From the NCBI RefSeq assembly GCF_031143425.1, contig NC_090444.1:1352536323-1352600322 (forward strand): DNA of 64,000 nt, read 5' to 3'. The notes beneath the pieces are model-generated. The model was given only the letters and a program-made list of their open reading frames with translations, searched no databases and was not told the origin of the DNA. Below, piece by piece: positions 11,694-23,549 of this stretch; position 1 is the first letter of the stretch, and every line of letters starts with the position of its first letter. The stretch is from Pleurodeles waltl. Taxonomy: Eukaryota; Chordata; Amphibia; Caudata; Salamandridae. Made by a program: the position numbers and the translations under genes.

Positions 11694-11753
11694 TAAGTGC
11701 GCATGTGTGTTTGGCCAGCCATCTTAGGCTGGCCAAACACACATGCGCACTTA
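11694..11753. repeat. Perfect inverted repeat, 27-nt arms
   Basis: The arms 11694-11720 and 11727-11753 are exact reverse complements (outer end TAAGTGCGCATG) around the 6-nt loop ATCTTA. This is the strongest hairpin I noticed in the window. A pre-miRNA is conceivable from shape alone, but its setting inside a chain of hairpins favours a fold-back repeat. Confidence 0.9.
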
Positions 11754-11761
11754 GGTTTCTT

Positions 11762-11790
11762 CAGCCTGGCTGTGCTACACAGCCAGGTTG
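11762..11790. repeat. Inverted repeat, 13-nt arms
   Basis: CAGCCTGGCTGTG (11762-11774) faces CACAGCCAGGTTG (11778-11790), with one mismatch and a 3-nt loop. Pairing extends outward through TTCTT and GAGAA. Confidence 0.8.
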
Positions 11791-11921
11791 GAGAAATGGC
11801 ACAGACTACCATGCAGTGTCTGAGTGGCAGACTAAGCTGCTCAGAACAATACTGGAGCTGCTCTCCTGCCAGGTTTCGCATGAGAGTAGTGCCAGGATTG
11901 CATGAGGAGCTGCTTGTGCTA

Positions 11922-11945
11922 GTGTCCCAGGGATTGCTGGGACAC
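11922..11945. repeat. Inverted repeat, 9-nt arms
   Basis: GTGTCCCAG at 11922-11930 faces CTGGGACAC at 11937-11945 with a 6-nt loop. It is the fourth hairpin in this cluster. Confidence 0.8.
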
Positions 11946-12062
11946 CAATACCAGAGATAACAGGAGTGAGGCAGGCAGTGTCAGAAAGGTAAGCTGTTTT
12001 AAAAAATATATATATATGTATATTTCACCCCCCTATTTCTGGCGTCCTCCCACCCCTCCCCT

Positions 12063-12595
12063 TGAGATTTGCAGCTACTGTTGCTGCCCTTACCATCTGC
12101 ATCATTTGAATTAACTGCAATATCTGAGAATTCTGGTCTAACTCACATTGGGTGAGTTCTATGGTGTTTCACTAGGATGATCTCATTGACATGGCAAACA
12201 AGACAGAATACACTTTAAATCCACCCTCAAAAGAAGAGGACATCTGCTGGGACACACTTGACATGGATAGGACACCGAGCCTTTTTCAATTGGTGAAGGA
12301 AAGTTATAAACTCCCAGTAAATGTCAAAGAAAGAGGGATGTATGTTTTCTTTGACAGATTTACTCTGTAATGGGAAGGCACAGTTGGATGTTCTCTATTG
12401 ACATAGTGGACTAGAGCCCACTATATATAATGAGAGACAGGGGCATTCTGTGTCATATGCAAGTTAAAAGGATAGGACACAAAGCCCTTCTCAATCTGTG
12501 TTGGAAGGTGATAAACTCCTAGTACATAACAGGTGACGCTTTGTCCCTTGACAGCTGTACTTTGTTATGAAAGGGCAGCAGAGAGGAGATGTTGT
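12063..12595. other. No gene recognised; internally repeated phrases
   Basis: Similar phrases recur about 200 bp apart (GATAGGACAC...AAAG/GAGCC...TTCTCAAT or TTTTCAAT...TATAAACTCC near 12260-12320 and 12470-12520), suggesting an old duplication. No coding signal. Confidence 0.4.
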
Positions 12596-14008
12596 CTGCT
12601 TGTAGGAGGCTGTCCTGGTTTGTAGTGGGTACCAAAAGTACTTACACCTTATACCAAGTCCAGTTATCCCTTATTATGAAATGTAATCAGTGTTCAGAAG
12701 CTAGGCAGTCTAGAGGCAGCTGTAGGCAGAGCAGCCAAGGCTGAACTAGGAGACATGCAAAGCTCTTGCAATATCACTGTAGTCACACAGTACTCACACA
12801 CATGGAAGACAATACTCAATGTTACCAAAAATAAAGGTACTTTATTTTAGTCACACAATTGCCAGAAATACTTTGAAAACTATACTCCCTTATGAGGAAA
12901 GTAAATTACACAATATATACACTAGTAACCAAAAACAGGTAAGTAAATAGTCAGAAAATAGTGCAAACAGTGAAAATCACAATATGTTGCAATGGGCCTA
13001 GAGGGAACACAAACCATATACTAAAATAGTGGAATGCGAAAGTTGGTTTCCCACCTAGACAAGTGTAGTGTATAGAGGGGCGCTGGGAGTGTAAGAAAAC
13101 ACCAAAGGTACGTAAAATACCTGACCCCAGAGCCCAGAAAAGCAGCAGTAAAACACAGTAAGTTTCATAAAACACACTAGAAGTTGTGATAGAATACAGT
13201 GCAAGAACCAGAAGAGACTGCAAGACACTAAACAACGGATTCCTGGACCTGAAGACCTGTGTAAGAGGGGACCAAGTCCAAGAAGCACTGAAGAGCCCAG
13301 GGAGAACAGGAGCCCCGGCTAACCTGGATCAAGGTGCAAAAGAAGAACCACCGGTGAGAAAACAAAGTCAGTATTGCACCAAAGAAGACAGTTGCGGTTT
13401 CCTGGTTGGTGCAGAAGATGTCCCATGCCGGATGGAGGAATGTAGTCTGGTTTGCATTGCTGGATTCCGCCAACAAGCATTGGCTCAAGGAAAACACGCA
13501 GGAGTGGGAAACAGAGGGGGCTCTCAGCAACTCAGAGAGCCCTCAGAAGACCAGGCAGTATGCACAGGTGTTCCACAGCATGGTGACAAAGGAGGTGCAA
13601 ATGGTGGCTCACGAAGTATGACACAAAGGATTCCCACGCTGCCGGAGAACCACTCTGGAAGCTGTGCATTGCAGGATGGAGTGCTGGGGGTCTAAGCTGT
13701 GCTGTGCACAAAGAACTTCTTGGAAGGACGCAGACAAGCCTTGGCAACTGCAAGTCACGCGGTGCACAGGGTTCTGTCTTGTATGGGTATGCACTCTCTT
13801 ACCTCCCCTAAATTTGGACAGCTGGACGTTAGGACTGTCAGAGTCACTTTAGTCCACCATCTGTGTCGCTGAATCCACATTAGTCATCTGAAGAGGGGAC
13901 TCAAGTCACCAGTCATGGCTGCAGAGAGGTGCCTGCTGAAGCAGGGAAGTGACTCCGTCACTCCACGGGAGATTCCTTCAATTCTTCTGGTGCAGTCTGA
14001 AGACAGGT

Positions 14009-14918
14009 AGTCCTCGGAGGATGCACAACCTGGAAACTGTTGCAGTTGTTGGCAGGAGCTGAAGATACAATGTTGCAGAAGTGGTCTTAGCTTCTTTGTT
14101 ACAGTTTTGTAGAGTTCCTGGAGCAGTCAGTGGTTGATCCATTGGTAGAAGATGAAGTACAGGATGCAGAGGATTCCTGCTAGAGTCTTGCAATCCGAAT
14201 CTGAAGAAACACCCAAAGGAGAAACACTAAATAGCCCTGAGAGGGGGATTGGTCACCTAACCAGGTAAGCACCTATCAGGAGGGGTCTCTGAGGTCACCT
14301 GCTGGCACTGGCCATTAGATGCTCCCAGAGTGCCCCACCACCTTGGAATCCAAGATGGCAAAACCAAGGGATACTCTTGAGGAGCTGTGGGCACCACCCC
14401 TGGGGTGGTGATGGACAGGGGAGTGGTCACTCCCATTTCCTTTGTGCAGTTTTGTGCCAGAGTAGTCCTCGGAGGATGCACTACCTGGAAACTGTTGTAG
14501 TTGTTGGAAGGAGCTGAAGTTACAATGTTGCAGAAGTGTTCTTAGCTTCTTTGTTGCAGTTTTATAGAGTTCATGGAGCAGTCACTGGTTGATCTGTCAG
14601 TAGAAGATGAAGTACAGGATGCAGAGGATTCCTGCTGGAGTCTTGCAATCCAAATCTGAAGAAACACCCAAAGGAGAGACACTAAATAGCCCTGAGAGGG
14701 GGATTGGTCACCTAACCAGGTAAACACCTATCAGGAGGGGTCTCTGAGGTCACCTGCTGGCACTGGCCATTAGATGCTCCCAGAGTGCCCCACCACCTTG
14801 GAATCCAAGATGGCAAAACCAAGGGACACTCTGGAGGAGCTCTGGGCACCACCCCTGGGGTAGTGATGGACAGGGGAGTGGTCACTCCCCTTTCCTTTGT
14901 CCAGTTTTGTGCCAGAGT
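14009..14918. repeat. 455-bp direct tandem duplication
   Basis: Unit 1 (14009-14463) and unit 2 (14464-14918) both begin AGTCCTCGGAGGATGCAC and are nearly identical, with scattered single differences. The duplication lies wholly inside the giant LTR-like element and is clearly younger than it. Confidence 0.9.
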
Positions 14919-15718
14919 AGGGACTGGGGGTTCCTTAATGGGTGTAAACTGGATTATGCACCATCTGTGCCCTTAAAAGCATTTCCAGAGGCTCTGGGAG
15001 GATACCCGTCCCATGCCTGTAACACCTGTTTCCAAAGGGAGAGGGTGTAACACCCCTATCCTAAAGGAAATGCATTGTTTTTCCTTCCTGGGATTGAGCT
15101 GCTGAAGCCCCAAGAGGGCAGAAGCCTGTCTGTGAGCTGGCAGCAGCTGCAGCTGCAGTGAAAACCTCAGAAGGCTGGTACGGCAGTACTGGGGGTCCAC
15201 TGTGGAGCCCCTAGAGTGCATGGGATTCAGCAACCAATACTGGAATCAGTATTAGGGTAAAATTCCCAGTTGATAGACACCTTAGCCATATTCAGAGTTA
15301 CCATTGTGAAGCTGTACATAGGTATTGACATATGTGAGGTGCACACTTAAAATGGCGTCCGCGCACTCCTGAAGTCTAGGAAAATGGGCATGGACGATGT
15401 GGGGGACCTTTGCTAGTGCAGGAGTGCCCTCACACACAGGTACTCTGCACCCAGCCTTCAGGTTTGGGAGACATGATATATAGGTAACTTAAAAGTGACC
15501 TGGTACAGTGAAAATGGCAGTGAAATAGTGCATGCACTATTTCACACAGGCTGAAATGTCAGTCCTGCAGAAACCTTTGTATGGTCCCCTGTGGGTGGCA
15601 AAAGAAATGCTGCAGCCCGTAAGGATCCAGTGGAACCCCAATGCCCTGGGCACCTATGTACCATATACTAGGGACTTATAAGGAGGGACCAGTATGCCAA
15701 TTTGGAGAGAAATACTGA

Positions 15719-15874
15719 GGCCCATATTTATACTTTTTTAGCGCCGCATTTGCGCAGCTTTTTGAAGCAAAAGCGGCGCAAACTTACAAAATGCAATTGT
15801 ACTTTGTTAGTTTGTGCCGCTTTTGCGTCAAAAAGCGGCGCAAATGCGGCGCTAAAAAAGTAGAAATATAGGCC
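15719..15874. mobile_element. Short MITE, GGCC-CATATTTATAC family, 156 bp
   Basis: The ends GGCCCATATTTATAC and the inverse of GGCCTATATTTCTAC enclose AGCGCCGCATTTGCGC and its complement, so nearly the whole element folds on itself. It is flanked by a TGA duplication at 15716-15718 and 15875-15877. It is inserted in the giant LTR-like element and gives clear evidence for a 3-bp target duplication in this family. Confidence 0.85.
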
Positions 15875-16092
15875 TGAGTCACTAGTATATAATGAAAAAC
15901 TTAGAAACAGAGAGAGCATAAGCACTGGAGTTCTGATTACCAGGACCACAGTGACAATTTAGAAAACAGTGAAACACACTGCCAAGCAGGCCATAAACCA
16001 TAAGCACTGGGGTCCTGACTAGCAGCATCCCAGTGACACAGTCAAAAACACTGGGGTAACATGCCAAAAAGAGGGTACTTTCCTATGCTGCT

Positions 16093-19000
16093 GACATGGG
16101 AGACTAGAGCCTGGTGTAGAACTCTATTTTATTTTTCTTTTGAAACTCGTTATTTTTTTAGCTAAGCATAATGAGAAGATTTCTATTTACAAGTGGCAGC
16201 TTTCTATTTTAAATGATTTTATAGAGTGGGAACGTAGTTGAAAGGCAGCAGAGTGCCAGATGCAATTTTACTTTTATAAAGAGGGAAACATATCACTTAA
16301 AATAGTGGAATTTGTGGATTTCTAAATTGAACCTCAAGTGATGCTGTGGATTTTTTTTGCATGAGATTCCTTTCTCATTCCGTGTTGTAAACCAAATAGA
16401 ATTCTCTTACTATTAACTTACATTCTTGTAAATTATACTTTTTGGGTAATTTTTATAAGACTTTAATAACAATTTTAATCTTTTTTCAACTGAACATTTC
16501 CTCAAGTTTAGCAGTTAGTAATTGTATTCACATGTCCAGTAAATGTCACAGGCTAGCGTCCAGTAAAAAACACCTACCACAATCAATTCATATCCTGATT
16601 TAACCTAGACTCCTGCTCATTTTATGCCATTGAATGTGCTATTCCCATCTCCTATAAAATCCATTTAAGCCAGTAAGGAATATCAGTTATTGCCTCGTGA
16701 TCAATTACAAGGTGGTAGTGTTCCACGCTGTCTTTACCACGCTAGACATCATCAAACATTTTAATATGTCTCTGTAAATTAAGTTTACCACGTTAGATTT
16801 TCACTGCATATTTTAACCATGTTAAACATACTTACTGTTGCAAATTTTAATACTATTTAAATGAAACAACAATGTAGTCATATCTGTTAAAAATATGTAT
16901 AAATGTACATTCCCTAACCAAAATGGAAGATGAGATGTATATCAGAAAGTGCCATTCCAAAATAATTTTCACTCATAGATAAATCAGAAATGAAATATAC
17001 ATTTCAATACATTTTTTCTATGGGAATTTGAAGTCATATGAAAACACATATAAAGCCACCAGCTACACTTTTGTTATCCCTCCTAAGATGAGCATTCTGA
17101 AGAGAGGACATAGAAAGGCAAAGCAGAAGCCCACAACAGTGCCATCTGTCTCAAAATGAAGATAGAAACAAACGTATAATTATCAAACACTAATAATGAA
17201 TGTTAAACAAAATACTAGCAACTGTAACAAGCTTTTTTTTCAACGATTGCATTCAATATCAGTGATGTCAAATACAACTGCTTGGGGATATTTTACTAAA
17301 AACCATCAACCAAAAAACAATTATATACTTTAGTCAATCTTTTCTAACTGTGAGAAAAACAGGGAAGAAAAGTAACTAAACATTTCCATTTAGAGAGCAC
17401 AATAAAAAAAAAAGTTTCTTATTATTATTAATATTTTAACAAATATTATAGTTTTTGTAATGTTACAGATTATTACAAATAAACCCACGAGGTTCAAATC
17501 AGCTTTTCAACATGACAACAAGGAGAAACGTAAAGAAAAGGCATCAAATTTCAAAGGTAGTAAAAATAAAGCCAGGTCCTTTGGACATTTTTACAAAAAA
17601 TTGCACTAATATACTAATATTGGCCAAATAACAAAATTACCTTTTACCTATACTTCCACAGGTATCTAATTTAACATTTTATTTGCAGATATTGAAGGAA
17701 GGGAAACAAAAACCCTGAAAGAAAATATTTGCACATTGTCATTTTTCCAAGGAAATGAACACAGTGCAACCTTCAGACCAATTTCAAGCAGAGAGAAGAA
17801 TAAAAAGCATTCAGGAAGGAAAAAAGAACAATGAATGCAAACAAAAATTAATATTTTTTTAAAAATAAATTTGAAATAAGAATAACAGTATTGTTTTGTT
17901 TTCTTAATTTATTTTAAGCATTGTCTAAATTGGAATACCTGTTCAAGGCCACTTTCATCCTTTTGGAAAGGAGGAACCAGTCATTAAAACACAAGGGGTA
18001 CCTTTACAGTAAGGGTAGGTATACTAACCCAGGGCTCATTGGAAATGTGTGAATTAATTATCTACAGGTTGGAGGGAAAGAGCAGCTTCTCTGCTGACAT
18101 ATAATGAATGTACCTCAGTGCATAACTATTCTACCTCTAACAGAAATAGAGGTCAGGGAAAATATTCACCAAATTGAAAATCTGGCAAGCACAATCAATG
18201 CGCCCTGTGGTGTTATACTAGGGGAGATGTTGAGGAACATCCCTATTCATGGTGAAGAAGATATGCCTGCCATTTCAAATTTAAGGCTAGATACACAAAA
18301 GTCCTTCCAGTGGTGGAGGAGTGTCCGCATCATGGCAGCATCTCCACAATGAGAACTCTCATTATTGAGATTCCGCTTTGAAATTCTCCACGATGGTGAG
18401 GCTTCCATCACAAGTGTGGGTGGATGCCCTTTTTAAACCAGACCTTTACTATTTTTATTCAATCAAAAAAGACAGGCAAAAAAAGTATTCCCCCACCCAA
18501 AAGAAAATTGTGATATTGAAAGACCTGAAACATTCACTGAAGAATACAACCACAGACATTCCCTAATGTACAATAATAAACTCTCTCATAAACAAATGCT
18601 CTTGAGAAAAGTGCAATCTGAATGATGGAGGGAACGTTTCAATTAACCTGATTTTCTCTCACCCAGTTTTACATTATTCACAGTAACATAAAAACAGTAA
18701 ACAAAACAAGCAGTCAGCTACTTCAAATTTTTTTTTGACAATAGTCAAAGAAAAAAAAACTTAAATAAAAGTCCTGGCAAAATAACAATTGATCACGAAT
18801 GATTTGAAATGATTTGGACAATGTATTCAACTGTTACAAAATGTACTCCAAAAACCAAATTCAGGGATGTTTTCCACTTTTCCCAGGCTATTTGGAGGAA
18901 AGTGCAAAACCATAATTGACAGCTGACTACATGACCAATAGTGAATTATCAATTTGAGGTCAAAAACCCTAAGTGCCTTAGCATTTGTCCCGCCTAGGCA

Positions 19001-20455
19001 AAGAGGTAAGTTCTGCACAGCAATAATTAAATTGGAATATTTTTTATAAGATGAGGAATTTTGGGACCACTTCTGAATTTCTAAATATGGATAAGTCATT
19101 TAAACAAGTAAGGTCGCATAAGGACTGCAAAACTCCATATTGAATGGCGGAAGTGATACCAGGCATATTTACAAGGAGGGGCAAAAACCAATCATGTTGT
19201 TGAGGGTTCACTAGCTCAATGGGCAAAGCCCATCCAAACAACTATACTTTTATTGAAATGTTAAAAAAGGAGCAAATTTTCCAGTGAAATGAGAGAAAGA
19301 CAATAATTTGCAGGTAGTCTGCAACTGAGAATTAACAAGAAAGCTAGTTAAATTAATGAGCTTATACCTTCAAAGGTTCAATATTTTGGAACCAGGCCAT
19401 AGAATAAAGAAACTGGGGAATACATGAAGATGGCATTTTAGGCACAGGTTAGCCGACCAGCCTTTGTGCCAAAATTGAAAAATTCTGCCTCTGTGACGTT
19501 TACTTCAGGTTCAATTTGAGCTCACCTTCACAAGAGTGCACCAGGCATACTCAATCAGTGCCTGGCAACTGTGTGCTTTGCTGAGTCGGTCCACTGCCAC
19601 TTAGTTCATCACTTGGCTAAAACATCCCTTTTTGTTTGTTTCATTTGTCCTTCCCCGTTTCCTCAGTTCTTACCTTTCCTGCTTGTTAGGCTTGTTGGTG
19701 TCCTTCCTTCTTTTGTGCTTCCTTCCTATTCAGGTACTAACCTACATTTTGGCCCTCACCTGGTTTTTAGGAATACCGACCAGTTTCCCACAATGATCAT
19801 CATAGACCTAGTGCCAGAGGTCTGGGTAACAGATGACTCAATGTGGAAATGTTATGCTAATATTTTTATTAGCGGACTCATGTATTGATGTATGACTTTA
19901 ATGTTCGGTTTAAGGAACAGGTTGCTATAAGTACAAATTATCTTACTGATGTGCAGTACATGAGAGAGATTTTTGAGCATTCTGGACCACCTGCACCTCA
20001 CAACCAACAATTACAGAGGAAGAGGTCTCTGTATAACAATCCTCAATGAGACATCATCACAACTGCATTGCTCTCTCTATAGGTTACCACAGTGTATGGA
20101 TTTATAGTCATCCACATTAACAATAGCATAAGGGGGGGTCGGGTTCATGTCAGATTCAGAGCTATGTAGTTCTTAAACATTTGCCACACATAAAAGTGAA
20201 AATGGATATGAACCCATTCCAGACAATGGCACAGACCATTACAAAGAATCATAATAAATTCAGTAGAGCAAGGTAAGAGAGAGCCTTGTTGCTAGACGTG
20301 ATAAGACGTCATGGTTGTCTGACATAATATCATGAACAAAAATATTGAGACACAGATATTGTGTCAAAAATATTGTTTCTCACATTATTATGTTTCCATA
20401 CTTATAACAGGGACAACAAAAAAATTGTGTCAAACAAATATTAGACCAGGATATA
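16093..20455. other. AT-rich region without recognisable genes
   Basis: About 4.3 kb of AT-rich sequence. Frames of 60-105 codons (for example 18104-18352 and 19571-19888 on the plus strand, 18827-19099 on the minus strand) have no domain I recognise and no paired splice context. I see no terminal repeats or tandem arrays. A decayed element or non-coding transcript cannot be excluded. Confidence 0.4.
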
Positions 20456-20635
20456 GGCCCTGATTATGAGCTTGGTGGATGGGGACACCATTCGCAAAAC
20501 TCCTGACAACTTGACCGCCACTGTAGTGGCGAACTCCCCGCCAGCCCCATTATGACTTTCCTGCTGGGCTGACGGGCAGAAACCAAGGTTTCCAGCGGTC
20601 AGCCCAGTGGGGAAGTAGCTATATGTAAAATATGG
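20456..20635. mobile_element. Harbinger-type MITE fragment
   Basis: It starts GGCCCTGATTATGAGCTTGG, closely resembling the left ends of the Harbinger elements at 52338 and 60709. It contains CCGCC blocks and an internal palindromic part (GGGCTGAC...GTCAGCCC). The right boundary is not resolved and the end at 20635 is approximate. Confidence 0.45.
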
Positions 20636-21081
20636 GGTTTATTCATAGGGGAAAATAACATGACCATTCGTCCCCTAGCGAATACCTTAGTTAATCACTG
20701 GAAGGAAAAATAATAATTTTTAAAGCTAATTTAATTATACTTCATCAAAATGGTGCAACAGTCTAGATTACAGAAATAAATTATCTTACCATTTAGAAAC
20801 ATCAATCAATTTTAAATAACATAGAACACATACGTGAAAAGTACATAAACAAGCACAATTGTAAAGCAGTTACAATTCATTAAGGTTGTACTCCAATCAT
20901 CCTTTGAATCCAAAAAGGTGTGGTTGTGATATCCAATGTATAGAACAATCCACATGGAAGATAGTTGCACCGTGGACACATCAAAAGGATGCTGCTGTCC
21001 ATCTTTTGTATCACAAATGTGTTTCAAACAGAACTTCATTGGTATTCTTTAAAAATTCAAGCAACCCCTCCTGTACAAAAA
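20636..21081. other. No gene recognised
   Basis: AT-rich sequence leading into the hammerhead-like motif. By position it is likely flanking repeat of a Penelope-like element. Opposed 73-75-codon frames at 20812-21107 are shadows. Confidence 0.35.
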
Positions 21082-21127
21082 GGTCAACGCGTTTTGGCCC
21101 CTTTTAATTGCGGACCTCTTTAGGACC
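21082..21127 (-). ncRNA. Hammerhead-ribozyme-like motif, core degenerate (copy 1)
   Basis: Read on the minus strand the 46 nt fit a type I hammerhead with a palindromic stem III. Stem I is GGTC with GACC; the first core segment is CTAAAGA (consensus CTGANGA); stem II is GGTCC with GGGCC; then AAA (consensus GAA); then the self-complementary ACGCGT, a T at position 17, and GACC. Two conserved core guanines (positions 5 and 12) are A here, so it is probably inactive. Short palindromic stem III hammerheads are known from Penelope-like elements and retrozymes, and newt satellite 2 carries a classical hammerhead. Penelope-like RT debris lies about 1 kb downstream on the plus strand. Confidence 0.5.
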
Positions 21128-22119
21128 GTGGGAGAGAGAAGTACCTAATAGGCAAACAAAATGTAACTATCCATGGAATTTGTTAAAAAACGTGGTCACA
21201 AATTACTCACTGCTATAAAAGCCCTTTGTGTTTCATCAGTCAACACCCTCATAGAAGATACAAGTGAAATGCATGCTTAAAAATGTAAGAGCCACTGAGC
21301 TAAGAGTGGCCCTATGACACCTGAGAAGTGAGAATCTATGTAAAAAAGGCACTGAAAGCAAATCCACAAATTAAAAACCAAAGTACGTCAAGAGCAAAAA
21401 GATACCAATGTGACCCATAAAGGAACAAATGCAAAAAGAAGAAAATTGGTACCTACTACAGCAAAATCATCATTCCGAAAAGCTTCAAAAATACCAGGGG
21501 ATACGCCTGCACAAAATGCAAATTGCTCATAGCAACACAAGTTCACTAATTCTAGAGACTAGGTTGTATCCAATTCAGCTAACCTGAAACCAAAGATACA
21601 CATCAAAAAATGGCCTGATTTAAACACAAGCAGAATATATTGGTGCCCTGGGGTCTGTAAAGAAAAAATCAAGCTCTAAAACTTACCCTACTTAAGGGCA
21701 CTTAGTTCGACCAAGCTGTTCTCCATGCCTTTTAAAAAAAGTCTCAGCACAAGATGCTGGCCAGTCTGCCCTTTATTGTCCCGGTCAGAAAAGGGAGCTG
21801 CGCTCCAATAGGGCAGCCTCTCTGGGGAGAACTTGTCATGTGTCAGAACGGGTGGTGCTGTGGTTCAAGCATCAGATACCATTCCCCATCATGGAAAAAG
21901 GTCCAGAAACACCAAAAAGAAACACTGAAAAGAGGTCCAGTGGGAAAGCAGCAGCAGCATTGTTGTTAGCTTATAGTCGAGCCCGCGGCAATACTGTCGA
22001 CCGCAGAGAGCACCAGCACCCTCATAATACACACTGTCTGCAAAGGCTGCTAGACAGGGGGACCTGATATGTACGACTTGTGGAAGGAGAAAGTGAGGAA
22101 CAGAAAAAATATATCATGG
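21128..22119. other. Probable Penelope-like element 5' debris
   Basis: No intact frame. It lies between the hammerhead-like motif and the first reverse-transcriptase fragment. Short plus-strand frames around 21754-22067 are open but show no recognisable domain. Confidence 0.35.
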
Positions 22120-22250
22120 TCACAGAGAAAGACAATTGAATCATTAACCAAAGATGATAACATTGCGATCTGACCAGTGGATAAGGGGGCAATAATATTA
22201 TATATCCATGCTCAACAAATACAAGATCCTGTCACTTGAGGTGGGTGAAG
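22120..22250 (+). pseudogene. Penelope-like reverse transcriptase fragment
   Basis: The plus strand reads SLTKDDNIAI, an in-frame stop, then PVDKGAIIL and about ten further residues. This corresponds to the conserved (L/I)TKDx-IVI-x-P-ADKG block near the start of the Penelope-like RT domain. Only this block is recognisable. One glycine of the usual KGG or KGN is missing, and stops surround it. Confidence 0.55.
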
Positions 22251-23490
22251 CTCGTAGCCAGTCAAGTCTGCTGGCGTCTAATGTAAAAAATCCAAATGAG
22301 CAAATCACACTAGAATTCGGTGACAGCACAGAAAGGTATATTCCCACATGATGTGTTTTGGCTGTAGCAGCATCCTTGCTCACACAAAAAAAAAAAGACA
22401 CCATGGTGTATATATGACTAAAGGCATGAAAATAAGCAGAGCCCCCATGCCTCCAAAGTGAAAGTTTTAAAACATATGCACTATCTTAAGTCATGTAACT
22501 GGGTATGTAATGGATCCAAAAGAAAGTACAATGAAAAGCAAAGAAGTGTACATATACAGTACATATCATAGTGAAAAGAATGAATTGTTATGATAGGGCA
22601 GGCAACATATCAAACTCATGTAATGTAAGTGAACAGGCACATATTTCACCATAATTTCCATAGACATGCAGGATCCGCATATGCTAAGAAATGGAAACAG
22701 GAACATTATCAAGTGCACATAATGTTGTTAACAAAGAATACAGCCTGAAAGGCTGACAGGGCTTCCAAAATACCTAAACTAAGAATCCTGCATATTTACA
22801 AGCACACACTACACCATCTGGGGTGTGTATACTCAATATATACATTTGCAGAAAGCATAACAAAGCATCTGCCAATAATGAATATCCTGCAAGCGTGCCA
22901 CGAGAAACTTGACAATAAACATCACAGAGCATCCAGGGTTTCTGGGCTTGACTTGCTACATAGCAAAGCACTATAGAGAGTTCACAAGGGTAGAACCAAA
23001 ACAACTGTGTTCCCAAGAATGAATAACATCCTATTTGCATGACTATGTACAAACCTCCTTAAAGGTGGCATCAGACATGCTAATAGTGAAACCACAAAAG
23101 ACCAAAAACCAAACATATAACACTGTTGAAAAAAGTGCACAATCTTATCTTAATGTGCTAGAACACCATCTTTGTGTGGTCAAAGAAAAGGGTAGAGGAG
23201 CCCATTCCCCAATCCGCTCAGGAGAGCTGACTGGGTGCTCCTTCCTTTTCAGCAAAACTGAACATTACACAGTTAGCAAGATCAGAGGTAAGGGACAAAC
23301 CAAAATATTTATACGTAATCAAGACAGAAGAGTGTAGAATTTTTTTTCCATGCATATGATATATGTAGGAACCCACACTGCACCTCCATCAAGTTTCACT
23401 CTTTGTGCAGGTGTATACTTAATTCCTCGTCATGATTCAAACCACAGGGAGGTTGGATTTCAGATCCATGATCAAATGGGATTCTCTTTT
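22251..23490. other. No gene recognised
   Basis: AT-rich intergenic sequence. Frames at 22774-23052 (minus) and 23035-23337 (plus) have no recognisable domain. Confidence 0.4.
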
Positions 23491-23549
23491 TCTCATTCTC
23501 AAGTACAGTTACCCACCCTTAGATTCTGGGCAATGTGTTCAATGGCATA

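Larger units (their letters stand above)
11529..12062. mobile_element. Candidate hAT-like non-autonomous element
   Basis: It starts CAGGGGCAGCTCC, a form typical of hAT terminal repeats. The far end, read in reverse, starts CAAGGGGAGGGG, which matches poorly. There is no convincing 8-bp target duplication. The interior consists almost entirely of hairpins. The assignment is weak; the hairpin structure itself is certain. Confidence 0.3.
12596..16092 (-). mobile_element. Giant non-coding LTR-like element with 5-bp target duplication
   Basis: The element body is 12601-16087. It is flanked by a direct repeat CTGCT at 12596-12600 and 16088-16092, the 5-bp size expected of an LTR-element integrase. 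Its ends are TGTAGGAGG and TTTCCTATG, close to the TG...CA inverted ends of an LTR. In minus orientation its start (CATAGGAAA..., GGCATG, TTACCCC) is homologous to the start of the element at 48594. An AATAAA lies on the minus strand near 12835, about 240 bp from the 3' end, as in an LTR with U3, R and U5. No protein is encoded. I infer a solo LTR with a very long U3, enlarged by a 455-bp tandem duplication and a MITE insertion. Confidence 0.65.

Noticed and set aside
11694..11753. Pre-microRNA
   Set aside because: A perfect stem with a 6-nt loop, flanked by other hairpins in repeat DNA, is more typical of a fold-back element. Nothing in the sequence supports processing.
13186..13852. 169-codon plus-strand frame and its neighbours
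   Set aside because: They lie inside the giant LTR-like element, have no domain and overlap open frames on the other strand.
18104..18352. 82-codon frame in the AT-rich desert
   Set aside because: No recognisable domain, no supporting splice sites and nothing related nearby; treated as chance.
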